A stretch of 64,000 nucleotides of DNA. It comes from Flexivirga aerilata (lineage in GTDB: Bacteria; Actinomycetota; Actinomycetes; Actinomycetales; Dermatophilaceae). Positions 43,983 through 53,610 of the stretch are shown here, piece after piece. Under the pieces are notes generated by a model. The model was not told the DNA's origin, made no database searches, and saw nothing but the letters and a program-made list of their open reading frames with translations. Where the stretch lies: positions 434,001 to 498,000 of the forward strand of contig NZ_JABENB010000002.1 in assembly GCF_013002715.1 (NCBI RefSeq). Direction: 5' to 3'. The translations under genes were made by a program, and so were the position numbers. Every line of letters begins with the position of its first letter. Within the stretch, counting starts at the first letter, position 1.

Positions 43983-45503
43983 ATGACGTCTCACCTCTCC
44001 CGCCGCACCCTGATGACCGGATTGTGTGGCGCTGCCACGCTGCCCGCGCTGGGCGCAGCTGCCGGGAAAGCCGTTGCGCAACAAGCAGTTTCACTGCGCG
44101 CCGCCTATCATCTCACCCCACCGTCGGGCTGGCTGAGCGACCCGCAGCGGCCGGCCGTGACGCCGGCCGGGCACCAGCTCTACTACCTGCACAGTGACCG
44201 GAACAACGCACCCGGGTGGTGGCAGCGCGCGAGCAGTCCCGACGGGTTGACCTTTGCCGACGGGGGCACCGCCATACCGTTGGAGCCCAACTTCCCGGTC
44301 TGGACCGGCTCGAGCGTGATCGACACCGAGAACACCGCCGGATTCGGCGCGGGTGCGATTGTCGTCCTCGCGACCCGCCCGTCCGGTGGCGACCGCTTCC
44401 GGCAGGAGCAGTACCTCTACTTCTCGACCGACGGGGGAGTGAGCTTCACCGCCTACGGCGCGCCGGTGATCCCCAACCCGGACGGCAGCGACTGGTTCCG
44501 CGACCCGAAGATCCACTGGGACGCCCACCGCGGCGAGTGGGTGGTGGTGATCGGGCGGCCGCAGTCGTTCTGGTTCGCCACCTCACCGGACCTGATCCAC
44601 TGGACCTATCGGTCGAGCTTCGGCTACGCCGACCCCAACATCGGCGGCTTCGAGTGCCCGGACCTGTTCGAGCTGACCGCCGACGATGGCACCAGCCATT
44701 GGGTCCTCGGGGGCAGCACCCAGGGCGACTACACCGGCCGGCCGGACACCTACGCCTACTGGACCGGCAGCTGGGACGGCGCCACCTTCCGGCCCGACAG
44801 CCGTGATCCGCAGTGGCTCGACTGGGGCTGGGACTGGTATGCGGGTGTCACCTGGCCCGATCCGGGGAGCCCGACCACGCGGCGCTTCGGACTGGCCTGG
44901 ATGAACAACTGGCACTATGCGGCGCGGACGGTGCCGACCGACGTCAGCGATGGCTACAACGGGCAGATGTCGATCACCCGGGAGCTCCGGCTGGCGCGGC
45001 AACCGGGCGGCTGGTACACGCTGCTGTCCCGGCCGCACCCGGCCCTCGCGCGGCGCGCGAAGAGGACGGTCGTCCTGCCGGATCAGAACGTCGACGGGGC
45101 AAAGGTGCTCGAATTTGCTTCTGACGCATACCAACTCGACCTTGAGATCAGTTGGTCGGATGCTGCGAACGTCGGTCTGTCGGTGGGCCGCTCGGCCGAC
45201 GGATCCCGGCATACCAACATCGGCGTCTACGCCGGATCGGTGTATGTCGACCGGCGCCCGAGTGACCGCGCGGACTACTCCTTCGGCACCTACGGACAGA
45301 GCGAGGCGCCGATCGACCCGACCGCCCGCTCGGTGCGGCTGACCGTGCTGGTCGACCGGCAGAGCGTCGAGGTGTTCGTGGGCGCAGGCTTCACCGTGCT
45401 CTCCCACCAGGTGTTCTTCCGGCCCGGCGACAACGGCCTGTCGCTCTACACCGACGGGGGAGCGGCGCGCTTCTCCGGGATCGTGGTGCGGGACTTCGCC
45501 TGA
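43983..45503 (+). CDS. exported GH32 enzyme (levanase/inulinase-like), Tat signal
   Basis: A 506-residue secreted hydrolase. The N-terminus is a Tat-type signal (SRRTLMTGLCGAATLPALGAAAGKAVA). GH32 motifs are present: nucleophile D53 in SGWLSDPQRP, D174 in WFRDPKI, and acid/base E224 in FECPDLF. The C-terminal beta-sandwich contains VLVDRQSVEVFVGAGFTVLSHQVF, the hallmark EVF segment. It likely cuts extracellular fructan or sucrose, so that the ABC importer takes up the products. It has a perfect AGGAGG Shine-Dalgarno. It follows the repressor after 71 nt and carries no operator of its own, so it probably belongs to the same transcript. Confidence 0.9.
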   Translation: MTSHLSRRTLMTGLCGAATLPALGAAAGKAVAQQAVSLRAAYHLTPPSGWLSDPQRPAVTPAGHQLYYLHSDRNNAPGWWQRASSPDGLTFADGGTAIPLEPNFPVWTGSSVIDTENTAGFGAGAIVVLATRPSGGDRFRQEQYLYFSTDGGVSFTAYGAPVIPNPDGSDWFRDPKIHWDAHRGEWVVVIGRPQSFWFATSPDLIHWTYRSSFGYADPNIGGFECPDLFELTADDGTSHWVLGGSTQGDYTGRPDTYAYWTGSWDGATFRPDSRDPQWLDWGWDWYAGVTWPDPGSPTTRRFGLAWMNNWHYAARTVPTDVSDGYNGQMSITRELRLARQPGGWYTLLSRPHPALARRAKRTVVLPDQNVDGAKVLEFASDAYQLDLEISWSDAANVGLSVGRSADGSRHTNIGVYAGSVYVDRRPSDRADYSFGTYGQSEAPIDPTARSVRLTVLVDRQSVEVFVGAGFTVLSHQVFFRPGDNGLSLYTDGGAARFSGIVVRDFA

Positions 45504-45541
45504 TCGGCACCGGTGATTTCACGCGGGACCGGCCCGCGCCA

Positions 45542-45547
45542 TACCCT
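45542..45547 (+). promoter_or_regulatory. -10 element (TACCCT), leaderless start of the radical SAM gene
   Basis: TACCCT ends 6 nt before the ATG at 45554. Confidence 0.4.
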
Positions 45548-45553
45548 GGAAAC

Positions 45554-47509
45554 ATGGCAGGTGAGTCCCTTTTCCCGCAGCTCGAGCCGCTGCTCGAGCG
45601 CGTGAGCAAGCCGATCCAGTATGTCGGCGGCGAACTCAACTCGTGCGTCAAGGACTGGCAGTGCGGGGGGTTCGGTCCCGGCGGTGACGAGCTGACGACC
45701 CGCTGGGCGCTGATGTATCCCGACGCCTACGAGGTCGGGCTGCCCAACCAGGGTGTGATGATCCTCTACGAAGTGCTCAACGAACGCGCCGACGCACTCG
45801 CCGAACGCACGTATGCCGTGTGGCCCGACATGGAGGCCGCGATGCGCGAGGCGGGCGTGCCGCAGTTCACCGTCGACGGACACCGGCCGGTGCGCGACTT
45901 CGACGTCTTCGGGCTGTCCTTCTCCACCGAGCTCGGCTACACCAACATGCTGACCGCGCTCGACCTGGCCGGCATCCCGCTGCACGCCGCCGACCGCACC
46001 GACGACGACCCGATCGTGCTCGCCGGCGGCCACGCCGCCTTCAACCCCGAGCCGATCGCCGACTTCATCGACGCCGCCGTCGTGGGCGACGGCGAGGAGG
46101 CCGTCCTCGCGATCACCGAGCACATCCGCGCCTGGAAGTCGCAGGGCCGGCCCGGCGGCCGCGTCGAACTGCTGCTGCGGCTCGCGCGCACCGGTGGCGT
46201 CTACGTGCCGCGGTTCTACGACGTCGACTACCTGCCCGACGGCCGCATCAAGCGGGTCGCGCCCTCGCCGGACGCGACCGGCGTGCCGTGGCGGGTCTCC
46301 AAGCACACGGTGATGGACCTCGACGAGTGGCCCTACCCCAAGCATCCGCTGGTGCCGCTGGCCGAGACCGTGCACGAGCGCATGTCGGTGGAGATCTTCC
46401 GCGGGTGCACCCGAGGCTGCCGCTTCTGCCAGGCCGGCATGATCACCCGCCCCGTGCGGGAGCGGTCGATCACCGGCATCGGCGAGATGGTCGAAAAGGG
46501 CCTGGCCGCAACGGGATTCGAGGAAGTCGGGCTGCTGTCGCTGTCGTCGGCGGACCACTCCGAGATCGCGGACATCACCAAGGGTCTGGCCGACCGCTAC
46601 GAAGGCAGTCAGACCGGCCTGTCGCTGCCCTCGACCCGCGTCGACGCGTTCAACATCGACCTCGCCAATGAGCTGACCCGCGGCGGTCGCCGCTCCGGGC
46701 TGACCTTCGCGCCCGAGGGCGGCTCCGAGCGCATCCGCAAGGTCATCAACAAGATGGTCAGCGAGGACGACCTCATCAACACCGTCGCCGCGGCGTTCTC
46801 CGCCGGCTGGCGGCAGGTGAAGCTCTACTTCATGTGCGGGCTGCCCACCGAGACCGACGAGGACGTGCTGCAGATCGCCGACATGGCCAAGCGCGTCATC
46901 GAGACCGGTCGGAAGGTGAGTGGCCGCAAGGACATTCGCTGCACCGTCTCGATCGGCGGTTTCGTGCCCAAGCCGCACACGCCCTTCCAGTGGGCGGCGC
47001 AGCTCGGCGCGGAGGAGACCGACGCCCGGCTCGCAAAGTTGCGCGAGGCGATCCGGTCCGACCGTCGTCTCGGCTCGTCGATCGGCATGCGCTACCACGA
47101 CGGCAAGCCCGGCATCGTCGAAGGACTGCTGAGCCGTGGCGACCGCCGGGTCGGTGCGGTCATCGAGGCCGTATGGCGCGACGGCGGCCGCTTCGACGGC
47201 TGGAGCGAACACTTCAGCTACGACCGCTGGATGGACTCTGCGGCAACGGTTTTCGCCGACAGCCCGGTCTCGGTCGACTGGTACACCACCCGCGAGCGCA
47301 GCGAGCACGAGGTGCTGCCCTGGGACCACCTCGACTCGGGCCTCGACAAGGACTGGCTCTGGGACGACTGGCAGGACGCGCTGGACGAGACCGAGGTCGA
47401 GGACTGCCGCTGGACGCCGTGCTTCGACTGCGGCGTGTGCCCGCAGATGAACACCGAGATCCAGATCGGCCCGACCGGCAAGAAGCTGCTGCCGCTGACC
47501 GTTGTATGA
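45554..47509 (+). CDS. TIGR03960-type B12-binding-domain radical SAM protein
   Basis: A 651-residue protein. The N-terminal part (about 50-200) resembles a cobalamin-binding fold (YPDAYEVGLPNQGVMILYEVLN, GGHAAFNPEPIADFIDAAVVGDGEEA). The radical SAM core starts with C285, C289 and C292 in RGCTRGCRFCQAG, followed by SLSSADHSEI and FAPEGGSERIRKVINK. The C-terminus has a Cys cluster CRWTPCFDCGVC that may hold a second metal site. Family members lie next to the DUF2344 gene and rne in actinobacteria, and are thought to modify RNA or protein; substrate unproven. Here the DUF2344 partner is about 6 kb downstream. Confidence 0.9.
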   Translation: MAGESLFPQLEPLLERVSKPIQYVGGELNSCVKDWQCGGFGPGGDELTTRWALMYPDAYEVGLPNQGVMILYEVLNERADALAERTYAVWPDMEAAMREAGVPQFTVDGHRPVRDFDVFGLSFSTELGYTNMLTALDLAGIPLHAADRTDDDPIVLAGGHAAFNPEPIADFIDAAVVGDGEEAVLAITEHIRAWKSQGRPGGRVELLLRLARTGGVYVPRFYDVDYLPDGRIKRVAPSPDATGVPWRVSKHTVMDLDEWPYPKHPLVPLAETVHERMSVEIFRGCTRGCRFCQAGMITRPVRERSITGIGEMVEKGLAATGFEEVGLLSLSSADHSEIADITKGLADRYEGSQTGLSLPSTRVDAFNIDLANELTRGGRRSGLTFAPEGGSERIRKVINKMVSEDDLINTVAAAFSAGWRQVKLYFMCGLPTETDEDVLQIADMAKRVIETGRKVSGRKDIRCTVSIGGFVPKPHTPFQWAAQLGAEETDARLAKLREAIRSDRRLGSSIGMRYHDGKPGIVEGLLSRGDRRVGAVIEAVWRDGGRFDGWSEHFSYDRWMDSAATVFADSPVSVDWYTTRERSEHEVLPWDHLDSGLDKDWLWDDWQDALDETEVEDCRWTPCFDCGVCPQMNTEIQIGPTGKKLLPLTVV

Positions 47510-47549
47510 CGGATGACGGCGTGACGGCGTCGGCCGGATGACGACGACA

Positions 47550-47579
47550 CGAGGCGGCGCCCGGTCGGGCGCCGCCTCG
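47550..47579. terminator. perfect 14-bp bidirectional hairpin
   Basis: CGAGGCGGCGCCCG and its exact complement flank GT between the convergent radical SAM and alkaline phosphatase genes. No T-run on either side, but the stem is very stable, so a two-way terminator is likely. Confidence 0.65.
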
Positions 47580-47614
47580 CGTCATACGGTGTGCCGGGTC
47601 GTGCGGCTGACGGG

Positions 47615-49012
47615 TCAGTCGCCCTTCAGGCCGAGCGCCACCGACATCGTGGTGAACAGGTCGGTCTGGTTGGTGACGCCCTCGACCCGGTCGGCCTGCG
47701 GGCCGCCCGCCGCGATCCGGATCTGGGTGCCGGTGTGCTCCTGGCCGGTCAGCTCCGCGGAGGTGGCGTAGCTGATCGTCATCGGGGCGTTGTCCGCGGT
47801 GGTGAGGGTCGCGGTGAAACCGGCGGTCTTGCTGCCGGCGCCGACGATCTGGCTGGTGTGGCCGTGGTCGCCGGTGACGACGACGAGCGTGTTCGGGTTC
47901 TTCTTCTGGTAGTCGAGCGCCTTGCCGACGGCCTTGTCGAACTCGACGTTCTCACCGATCTGACCGCACGGGTTGGCCGCGTGGTCCTGCTTGTCGATCG
48001 AGGCGCCCTCGATCTGCAGGAAGAAGCCCTTGTCGTCGCTGCCGCCGCGGCCCTTGGCGCCCTTGCCGTCGCGGCTCAGTGCGTCGAGCCGGTTGATGGC
48101 GACGTCGGCCATCTGCGACAGGTGCGGCTGCGCGGCGTCGCGCTTGGGGTTGACCGCGCAACGCTGCGCGGGGGTGCCCTCGCGGGTCGGTGTCGGGCCG
48201 ACCCACTCCAGGTCGAGGTTGCCCGGTGCGAACGCCCCGAGCAACGGCTTGCCGAGCGGAGCGTTCTGCAGCTCGGTGGCGTTGGTGGCCACCTGGTAGC
48301 CCTGCGCGCGACCCTGGTCCAGGACCGTCTGGCCGGCGTACGTGCCCGCGGTCACCTTCTCGTCGAGATACTTGCGGCCGCCGCCGAGCAGCACGTCGGG
48401 GCGCGTCTGCATCAGCTGTTCGGAGATCGACCCGTCGCCGCCGTTCTCGATCGCGTTGGCCGGGCACTTGGCGCTGGTCGCCGACGGGCCCTTGCAGTCG
48501 CGGCTGGTCACGTGCGAGCCAAGCACCGCCGGGGTCGCGTCCTGCATCTCGGCGGTGCTGACGTCGCCGGTGTTGTAGCCCGCCGCCTTGGCGTTCTCCA
48601 GGATCGTGGGCACCTTCTTGCCGTTGGTGTCGACGCTGATGGCGCCGTTGTAGGTCTTGGTGCCGGTGGCCCAACCCGAACCCGACGCCGCCGAATCCGT
48701 CACGTAGTCAGGGGTGTTGGTGCCCTTCATCAGCGAGTAGGTCGTGTAGGCACCCGTGCTCGGCAGGGTGTCCAGGTTGAGACGGCCGTTCGCACCCACC
48801 TGGTAGTTGCGCGCCGCCGTGATCTCGGAGTCGCCCATCCCGTCGCCGATCAGCAGGATGACGTTGCGCGGCTGCTTCCCGCCCTTGCCGTGGCCGTTGC
48901 CGCCCGCCGTCAGGGGGCTGGCGGTCGCGGCCGCCGTGCCGACCAGGGCAGCGGCCGCGATGCCCGCGCCGAGGACCTTCGCGCGACGCGAGACGCGCTT
49001 ACGTGCAGTCAT
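47615..49012 (-). CDS. secreted alkaline phosphatase (PhoA family)
   Basis: A 465-residue exported phosphatase. A Sec/Tat-like signal peptide ([26 protein letters not shown]) precedes the core. The nucleophile S107 is in [10 protein letters not shown] (E. coli PhoA DSAAS). Metal ligands appear in [40 protein letters not shown] and [11 protein letters not shown]. All three metal sites look complete. It releases phosphate outside the cell. Its ATG has GGAGGGACG upstream. No PHO box was identified in the 138-bp region before it. Possibly transferred with the neighbouring ABC/TetR genes, but codon use looks ordinary. Confidence 0.93.
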   Translation of the reverse strand: MTARKRVSRRAKVLGAGIAAAALVGTAAATASPLTAGGNGHGKGGKQPRNVILLIGDGMGDSEITAARNYQVGANGRLNLDTLPSTGAYTTYSLMKGTNTPDYVTDSAASGSGWATGTKTYNGAISVDTNGKKVPTILENAKAAGYNTGDVSTAEMQDATPAVLGSHVTSRDCKGPSATSAKCPANAIENGGDGSISEQLMQTRPDVLLGGGRKYLDEKVTAGTYAGQTVLDQGRAQGYQVATNATELQNAPLGKPLLGAFAPGNLDLEWVGPTPTREGTPAQRCAVNPKRDAAQPHLSQMADVAINRLDALSRDGKGAKGRGGSDDKGFFLQIEGASIDKQDHAANPCGQIGENVEFDKAVGKALDYQKKNPNTLVVVTGDHGHTSQIVGAGSKTAGFTATLTTADNAPMTISYATSAELTGQEHTGTQIRIAAGGPQADRVEGVTNQTDLFTTMSVALGLKGD

Positions 49013-49150
49013 GTTCGTCCCTCCACCGGGCGCCGGCGGTGCGTCGGGGATGCACTCCTTGAGGTCCGGGCCCAACCCTTGATGCAAGCGGCCGTAGTTG
49101 CCGGGGACCCGACCTGCCGTTGAAGACCCGGTGAACACCCGGTGCTCCCG

Positions 49151-50464
49151 TCATACCTCGGCGACGGCCTGGCGGATCAGCGGACGGGTGAGCCGCACGG
49201 TGCCCAGCATCAGCGCCACACTCGCGACCACCGCGACGACGATCCAGGCGCCGGTCGCCGGGCTCAGGTAACGCGCGAACGGCGCCATCATCACCATCGT
49301 GAAGCCCGTCGAGAGCACCACGGTGATCGCGAGCGGCAGTGAGGTCTCGCGCAGCGCGGCGGCGATCAGCGTCTGCCCCTGCGCGCCGCTGCGGGACAGC
49401 GCGCGCAGCTCGCCCCGGCGGTCGACGACCCGGGCCGCCTGCACCACGCAGGTCGAGGTGGCGGCGATGACCGCGATGATGCCGACGGTCAGCAATGACC
49501 CCGTGCGCATGTCCTGGGCGATGAGCTGCTGACTGCGGTCCATGCCGGAGCTGTCGATCGATCCCATCGAACCGCCCACTCCCGCAACGGTGATCGCCAG
49601 ACCCATCGAACCCACCGCGCGCCACGCGTTCTTGGGGTCATCGACGATCCGGCGCGCCGCGAGCAGCGTCGGCGCGTGGCGTGCGGTGCGTGCGATGACC
49701 CGGCCCGCCAGCCCGAGCACGAACGGTCCGACGACATTGGCGACCGCGACCATCACCGCGACGATGAGCATCAGCACGACGATGTCCGCCTCCTGCAGCG
49801 CCGTGCCGATCGCGATCCAGGTCACGGCGACCAGGGCGGTGACGAGCAGCCGGACGACACTCAGCCCGCGGGGTGTATGCCGGGCGGTCACGCCCAGCGG
49901 GCTGATCGCCACCCGTCGCAGTCCGATCGCTCCGGACCCGACCGCGAGGAGCGTCACGCCGAGCACGACCAGGGGGAACCACCAGAGCGGCACCACGAGT
50001 TCGCCGTAGCTGAAGGGCTTTCCGCCGAAGTGGAGGGTCGACAGTGGAGCGAGACTCACGGCATACAGCACGATGCCGATGAGTGAGCCGACCAGCGCGA
50101 GGCGACCCGACTCGGCGAGGGTGATCACGACGACCTGGGTGCGGGTGGCTCCCGCCAGGCGCAGTGTGGCGAGTCGATGGTCGCGGCGGCCGACGGTCAG
50201 CCGGGCGGCGACGCCGCCGAGGGTGAGCACGGGTGCGGCGAGGAGTCCCGCAGCACACGCCGCGAGGCCGACGTAGGTGTAGGACACGTCGGTCGGCTGG
50301 GTCGCGTCGCGCACCTGGAAGGCGTGCACTCCGGCGAGCGCGATCAGCAGGGCCGCGGTCGCGACCGAGAAGGCAACGATGGCAAGGGTGTTCGGCAGTC
50401 GCCCGGACGAGTCGGTCGCGCGCTCGATGCGCCGTGCGGTGTGCAGCGCGGGCAGGAGGTTCAT
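49151..50464 (-). CDS. FtsX-like ABC transporter permease
   Basis: A 437-residue membrane protein with about eight hydrophobic segments arranged in two FtsX-type halves (VGRRDHRLATLRLAGATRTQVVVITLAESG in the first; VDRRGELRALSRSGAQGQTLIAAALRETS in the second). It forms an exporter or MacB-like complex with the ATPase upstream, whose stop overlaps this start (ATGA). Likely role is export of, or defence against, an antimicrobial peptide or lipid-like compound, since a TetR gene heads the cluster. Confidence 0.85.
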   Translation of the reverse strand: MNLLPALHTARRIERATDSSGRLPNTLAIVAFSVATAALLIALAGVHAFQVRDATQPTDVSYTYVGLAACAAGLLAAPVLTLGGVAARLTVGRRDHRLATLRLAGATRTQVVVITLAESGRLALVGSLIGIVLYAVSLAPLSTLHFGGKPFSYGELVVPLWWFPLVVLGVTLLAVGSGAIGLRRVAISPLGVTARHTPRGLSVVRLLVTALVAVTWIAIGTALQEADIVVLMLIVAVMVAVANVVGPFVLGLAGRVIARTARHAPTLLAARRIVDDPKNAWRAVGSMGLAITVAGVGGSMGSIDSSGMDRSQQLIAQDMRTGSLLTVGIIAVIAATSTCVVQAARVVDRRGELRALSRSGAQGQTLIAAALRETSLPLAITVVLSTGFTMVMMAPFARYLSPATGAWIVVAVVASVALMLGTVRLTRPLIRQAVAEV

Positions 50465-51189
50465 CGGCGGGCCTCCCCGACGATGCGGCCGTCCTGCATG
50501 TGCAGCGTGCGGTCACACCAGCCCGCGACGTTGGCGTCGTGGGTGACGATCAGCAGGGACGCGCCGAGGTGGCGACTCAGCCCGGTCAGGTGGTGCATGA
50601 CCTCGCCGCTCGTGTGCTGGTCGAGTGCGCCGGTCGGTTCGTCGGCGAAGACGACCCCCGGTGTGCCGACCAGCGCGCGGGCGATCGCGACCCGCTGTGC
50701 CTGGCCGCCGGAGAGTTCACCCGGCCGGCGCCGTTCCAGTCCGGCGAGCCCGAGCGGCGCGAAGAGTGCGGCGGCGCGCGCTTCGGCCCGGCGACGATCG
50801 GTGCCGCCGAGCAGCAGGGGGAGCGCGACATTCTCGACCGCCGGGAGCTCGGGAATGAGCTGCCCGGACTGGAAGACGAAGCCGAAAGCGCTGCGGCGCA
50901 ACGTGGTTCGGCTGGCGTCGGAGGCGCTGCGCAGGCTGGCGCCGTTCCAGATCACGTCACCCTCGTCCGGGCGCACGATGCCGGCGAGCACGTGCAGCAG
51001 GGTGGTCTTGCCCGACCCGGACGGCCCCATGACCGCGACGGACTCGCCGGGGGCGACCGCGAGTGAGACGCCGGCGAGCGCCGGCGGACTGTCCTGCACC
51101 GAGGGTGCATAGCGCTTGACGAGGTGATGGCCGACGAGGGTGCGGTCGGCCGTCGGCGGGGGAGTGGTGGCGTGCAGCTGTTGTGTCAT
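50461..51189 (-). CDS. ABC transporter ATP-binding protein (LolD/MacB type)
   Basis: A 242-residue ATPase. Walker A is MGPSGSGKTTLLH, the Q-loop FVFQSGQLIPELPAVENVALPLLL, the signature LSGGQAQRVAIARALVG, Walker B VVFADEPTGALDQHTS and the H-loop LIVTHDANVAGWCDR. Residues ADEPTGALD are characteristic of the LolD/MacB/FtsE-like group that works with FtsX-type permeases. It lies 92 nt downstream of the TetR gene on the same strand and is likely controlled by it. Confidence 0.9.
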   Translation of the reverse strand: MTQQLHATTPPPTADRTLVGHHLVKRYAPSVQDSPPALAGVSLAVAPGESVAVMGPSGSGKTTLLHVLAGIVRPDEGDVIWNGASLRSASDASRTTLRRSAFGFVFQSGQLIPELPAVENVALPLLLGGTDRRRAEARAAALFAPLGLAGLERRRPGELSGGQAQRVAIARALVGTPGVVFADEPTGALDQHTSGEVMHHLTGLSRHLGASLLIVTHDANVAGWCDRTLHMQDGRIVGEARR

Positions 51190-51281
51190 GTCACCACCGT
51201 CGCCGCGGCGCCGCTACGCGCGGATCGCCCGTGAGTCGCGTCCTGCCTGCGACCGCGGTCGTAGGGGTGGACCCGGAGGTA

Positions 51282-51884
51282 TCAGTCGCGCGGCGCCGCC
51301 CGCGCTCCGCGCAGGTGTATGGCGAGGGACGGCGCCACGATGCGCACGAGTTCGTCATGGGACGCCTCGGCATACGCGGGCACCTGCAGCAGGTAGCGCG
51401 TCGTCAGCAGGCCGGCGGTCGGCACGAGCAGGCCCATCGCGCGCCGATGCGCGTCGCGGCCGCCGAGGTGACGCTCGATCCGGCCGATCAGCTCCCGCTC
51501 CAGGAATTCATCGAGGGCGCGCCGGGCGACCGGGTCGGAGGCACCGGCGAGCAGCGTGTGCACCGCGGCCGGCCCGGCCTGCGGGTGGTCCCACACGCGC
51601 AGCACGGTGCGCAGGATCCGCTCCGGCCACTCCTCGATGGGGGCGTCGAGCGCCTTCTCGATCTCGTCGCCAGGCCGGATCGGCAGGGTCATCGCTGCCG
51701 CGAAAAGCCCCTGTTTCGAACCGAAGTGGTAGCTCAGCAGCGCGACGTCGACATCGGCGGCGGCCGCGATCCGCCGCATCGGGGTGCGCGCGTAACCGCT
51801 CGTCAGGAACGCCTCGCGCGCGGCACGCAGGATCTCCTCGCGGGTCTGCGGGCTGCCCGGACGGCGCCCTCGCGACTTATTCAT
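51282..51884 (-). CDS. TetR family transcriptional regulator
   Basis: A 200-residue repressor with an N-terminal HTH (REEILRAAREAFLTSGYARTPMRRIAAAADVDVALLSYHFGSKQGLFAAAM) and a C-terminal TetR_C-like ligand domain. ATG 51884 is preferred; a TAGATT -10 on this strand (51898 to 51893) lies 8 nt upstream, so the mRNA is probably leaderless. The gene is divergent from the MFS gene at 51991, with a 6+6 bp palindrome (GGCGCGAGCGCGCC, 51929-51942) between them. Likely targets are the MFS exporter and the ABC genes behind it. Confidence 0.88.
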   Translation of the reverse strand: MNKSRGRRPGSPQTREEILRAAREAFLTSGYARTPMRRIAAAADVDVALLSYHFGSKQGLFAAAMTLPIRPGDEIEKALDAPIEEWPERILRTVLRVWDHPQAGPAAVHTLLAGASDPVARRALDEFLERELIGRIERHLGGRDAHRRAMGLLVPTAGLLTTRYLLQVPAYAEASHDELVRIVAPSLAIHLRGARAAPRD

Positions 51885-51928
51885 CACCGTTGAATCTAGC
51901 CGGCCCGGAGGACGACCGTGGCGAGGTC

Positions 51929-51942
51929 GGCGCGAGCGCGCC
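51929..51942. promoter_or_regulatory. candidate TetR operator (GGCGCGAGCGCGCC)
   Basis: A short inverted repeat, six bases each side of a 2-nt centre, midway in the 106-bp region between the divergent TetR and MFS genes. Autorepression and MFS control are the obvious hypotheses; G+C palindromes also arise by chance here. Confidence 0.3.
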
Positions 51943-51990
51943 GGGCGTCATACGCGGTGCTTCGCCGTCCTAGGTGAAGGAGTGACAACG

Positions 51991-53610
51991 GTGGCAACTC
52001 TGACAACTCGGAACGATTCCATCCGGCACCGTGCCGCGCTGGTCGCGGTCTGCCTCGCCCTGACCGCGGTCGTCTCGGCGGTCTCCTCGCTGATGGTGGC
52101 GTTGCCCGACCTGGCCCGCGCGACCGGTGCCACGCAGACCGAGCTGTCCTGGATCGTCGACGGTTACGCGCTGACCTTTGCCGCGCTGCTGCTGCCCGGC
52201 GGCTATCTCGGGGATCGGCTCGGCCGTCGCCGGGTGCTGCTCGCCGGGCTGACGCTCTTCGTCGCGGCCACCCTGGCGGCAGGTGTCACCGACCGGCCCG
52301 CCGCGCTGATCGGCGTGCGGGTGGCGATGGGGGTCGCGGCGGCCCTGGTCATGCCGGCCACCCTGTCGACGATCACCGCGACCTTCCCCGAGGCCGAGCG
52401 GATCCGCGGCGTCGCCGTCTGGACCGGGCTCGCCGGTGCCAGTGCCGTGCTCGGCCTGCTCGGCTCCGGGCTACTGCTCACCTGGTGGTCGTGGCGCTCG
52501 ATCTTCTTGCTCAGCAGCACTATTGGCGGCATCGCGCTGATCGCGTCGTGGCGCAACGTGCCCGAGTCGCAGGAGCCGCAGACCGGCCGCTTCGACGGCG
52601 TCGGTGCCGCGCTCGCGGTCGTCGGCCTCGGCGTCGGCGTCTACTCGATCATCGAGGCGCCGACCTACGGCTGGTCGGCCGGGCGCACGGTCGTGGGGCT
52701 GATCGCCGGCGCTGTCGTGCTCGCCGGATTTGTGCTCTGGGAGCTGCGAACACCCGCACCGTTGCTCGATGTTCGGCTCTTTCGCCATGGAGGCTTCACG
52801 GGCGGCACGCTCGCGGTCAGCGCGCTGTTCTTCCTCTTCTTCGGGTTCGTCTTCGTCTTCGTGCAATATCTGCAGTTCGTCCGCGACTGGTCGCCGCTGG
52901 TCACGGCGTGCGCGGTCCTGCCGCTCGCTGCCGGCCTGATGCCGGGTGCGCGGGTAGCGCCCCACCTCGTCGCACGCTTCGGTGTCCGGCCCGTCTGCGC
53001 AGCCGGTATGACGCTGGTCGCGGGCGCGATGTGCGGGCTCGCGACGGTGGGGGCGTCCACCACCTACTGGCTGGTGGCGGCGCTGCTCTGGGTGCTCGGC
53101 ACCGGCATGGGCTGGGCGATGACTCCCGCGACATCGGCGATCACCGATGCCCTGCCGCGCGATCAGCAGGGCGTCGCCTCCGCGATGAACGACCTGGCCC
53201 GCGAGTGCGGCGGCGCGCTCGGCATCGCGGTGCTCGGCAGCATTTTGTCCAGCACCTACCGCTCCCAGGTGCAGGTGCAGCGTCTTCCTGCGACCGCCGC
53301 GGAGCGGGCGCGCGAATCCGTCGCTGCGGCAACGCACTTCGGCGGACCGGTCGCCCGGTCGGCACGCGATGGATTCGTGGCGGGCATGCACCACGCGCTC
53401 TTCACCGGGGCCGGTGTCGTCGCGCTCTGCGGGCTGCTCGTGGTCGTGTTGCTGCGGTCACGGGAGGGGGATGGCACCCCGCCCCGGCAGCTACGGTTGG
53501 CCGGTGGCCAGACAACGCGTGCCGGAAGGCCCGGCTCCCGACCCGGCGGTGCAGAAGCTCCGCGTGCAGTACGCCAAGCGCGGCCGTCTCCGTTTCTCCT
53601 CGACCCGTGA
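51991..53610 (+). CDS. MFS multidrug transporter (DHA2/EmrB-QacA type)
   Basis: A 539-residue transporter with about 14 hydrophobic segments. Motif A is GGYLGDRLGRRRVLLAG, and motif C-like LAGASAVLGLLGSGLLLTWWSWRSIFLL follows; ELSWIVDGYALTFAALLLPGG is characteristic of the DHA2 branch. GTG 51991 has GAAGGAG eight nt upstream; the GTG at 51982 lies inside that site. The last 36 codons overlap the next gene in another frame, giving an Arg/Pro/Gly-rich tail after the final membrane segment (VVALCGLLVVVLLRSRE). The TetR gene beside it suggests efflux of a drug or metabolite. Confidence 0.88.
   Translation: MATLTTRNDSIRHRAALVAVCLALTAVVSAVSSLMVALPDLARATGATQTELSWIVDGYALTFAALLLPGGYLGDRLGRRRVLLAGLTLFVAATLAAGVTDRPAALIGVRVAMGVAAALVMPATLSTITATFPEAERIRGVAVWTGLAGASAVLGLLGSGLLLTWWSWRSIFLLSSTIGGIALIASWRNVPESQEPQTGRFDGVGAALAVVGLGVGVYSIIEAPTYGWSAGRTVVGLIAGAVVLAGFVLWELRTPAPLLDVRLFRHGGFTGGTLAVSALFFLFFGFVFVFVQYLQFVRDWSPLVTACAVLPLAAGLMPGARVAPHLVARFGVRPVCAAGMTLVAGAMCGLATVGASTTYWLVAALLWVLGTGMGWAMTPATSAITDALPRDQQGVASAMNDLARECGGALGIAVLGSILSSTYRSQVQVQRLPATAAERARESVAAATHFGGPVARSARDGFVAGMHHALFTGAGVVALCGLLVVVLLRSREGDGTPPRQLRLAGGQTTRAGRPGSRPGGAEAPRAVRQARPSPFLLDP
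53492..53497 (+). promoter_or_regulatory. -10 element (TACGGT) inside the MFS gene
   Basis: TACGGT ends 6 nt before the GTG at 53504, supporting an independent leaderless start for the DUF2344 gene within the MFS reading frame. Confidence 0.4.

Noticed and set aside
51982..51990. GTG 51982 as MFS start
   Set aside because: It lies within the GAAGGAG ribosome-binding sequence; GTG 51991 is better placed.
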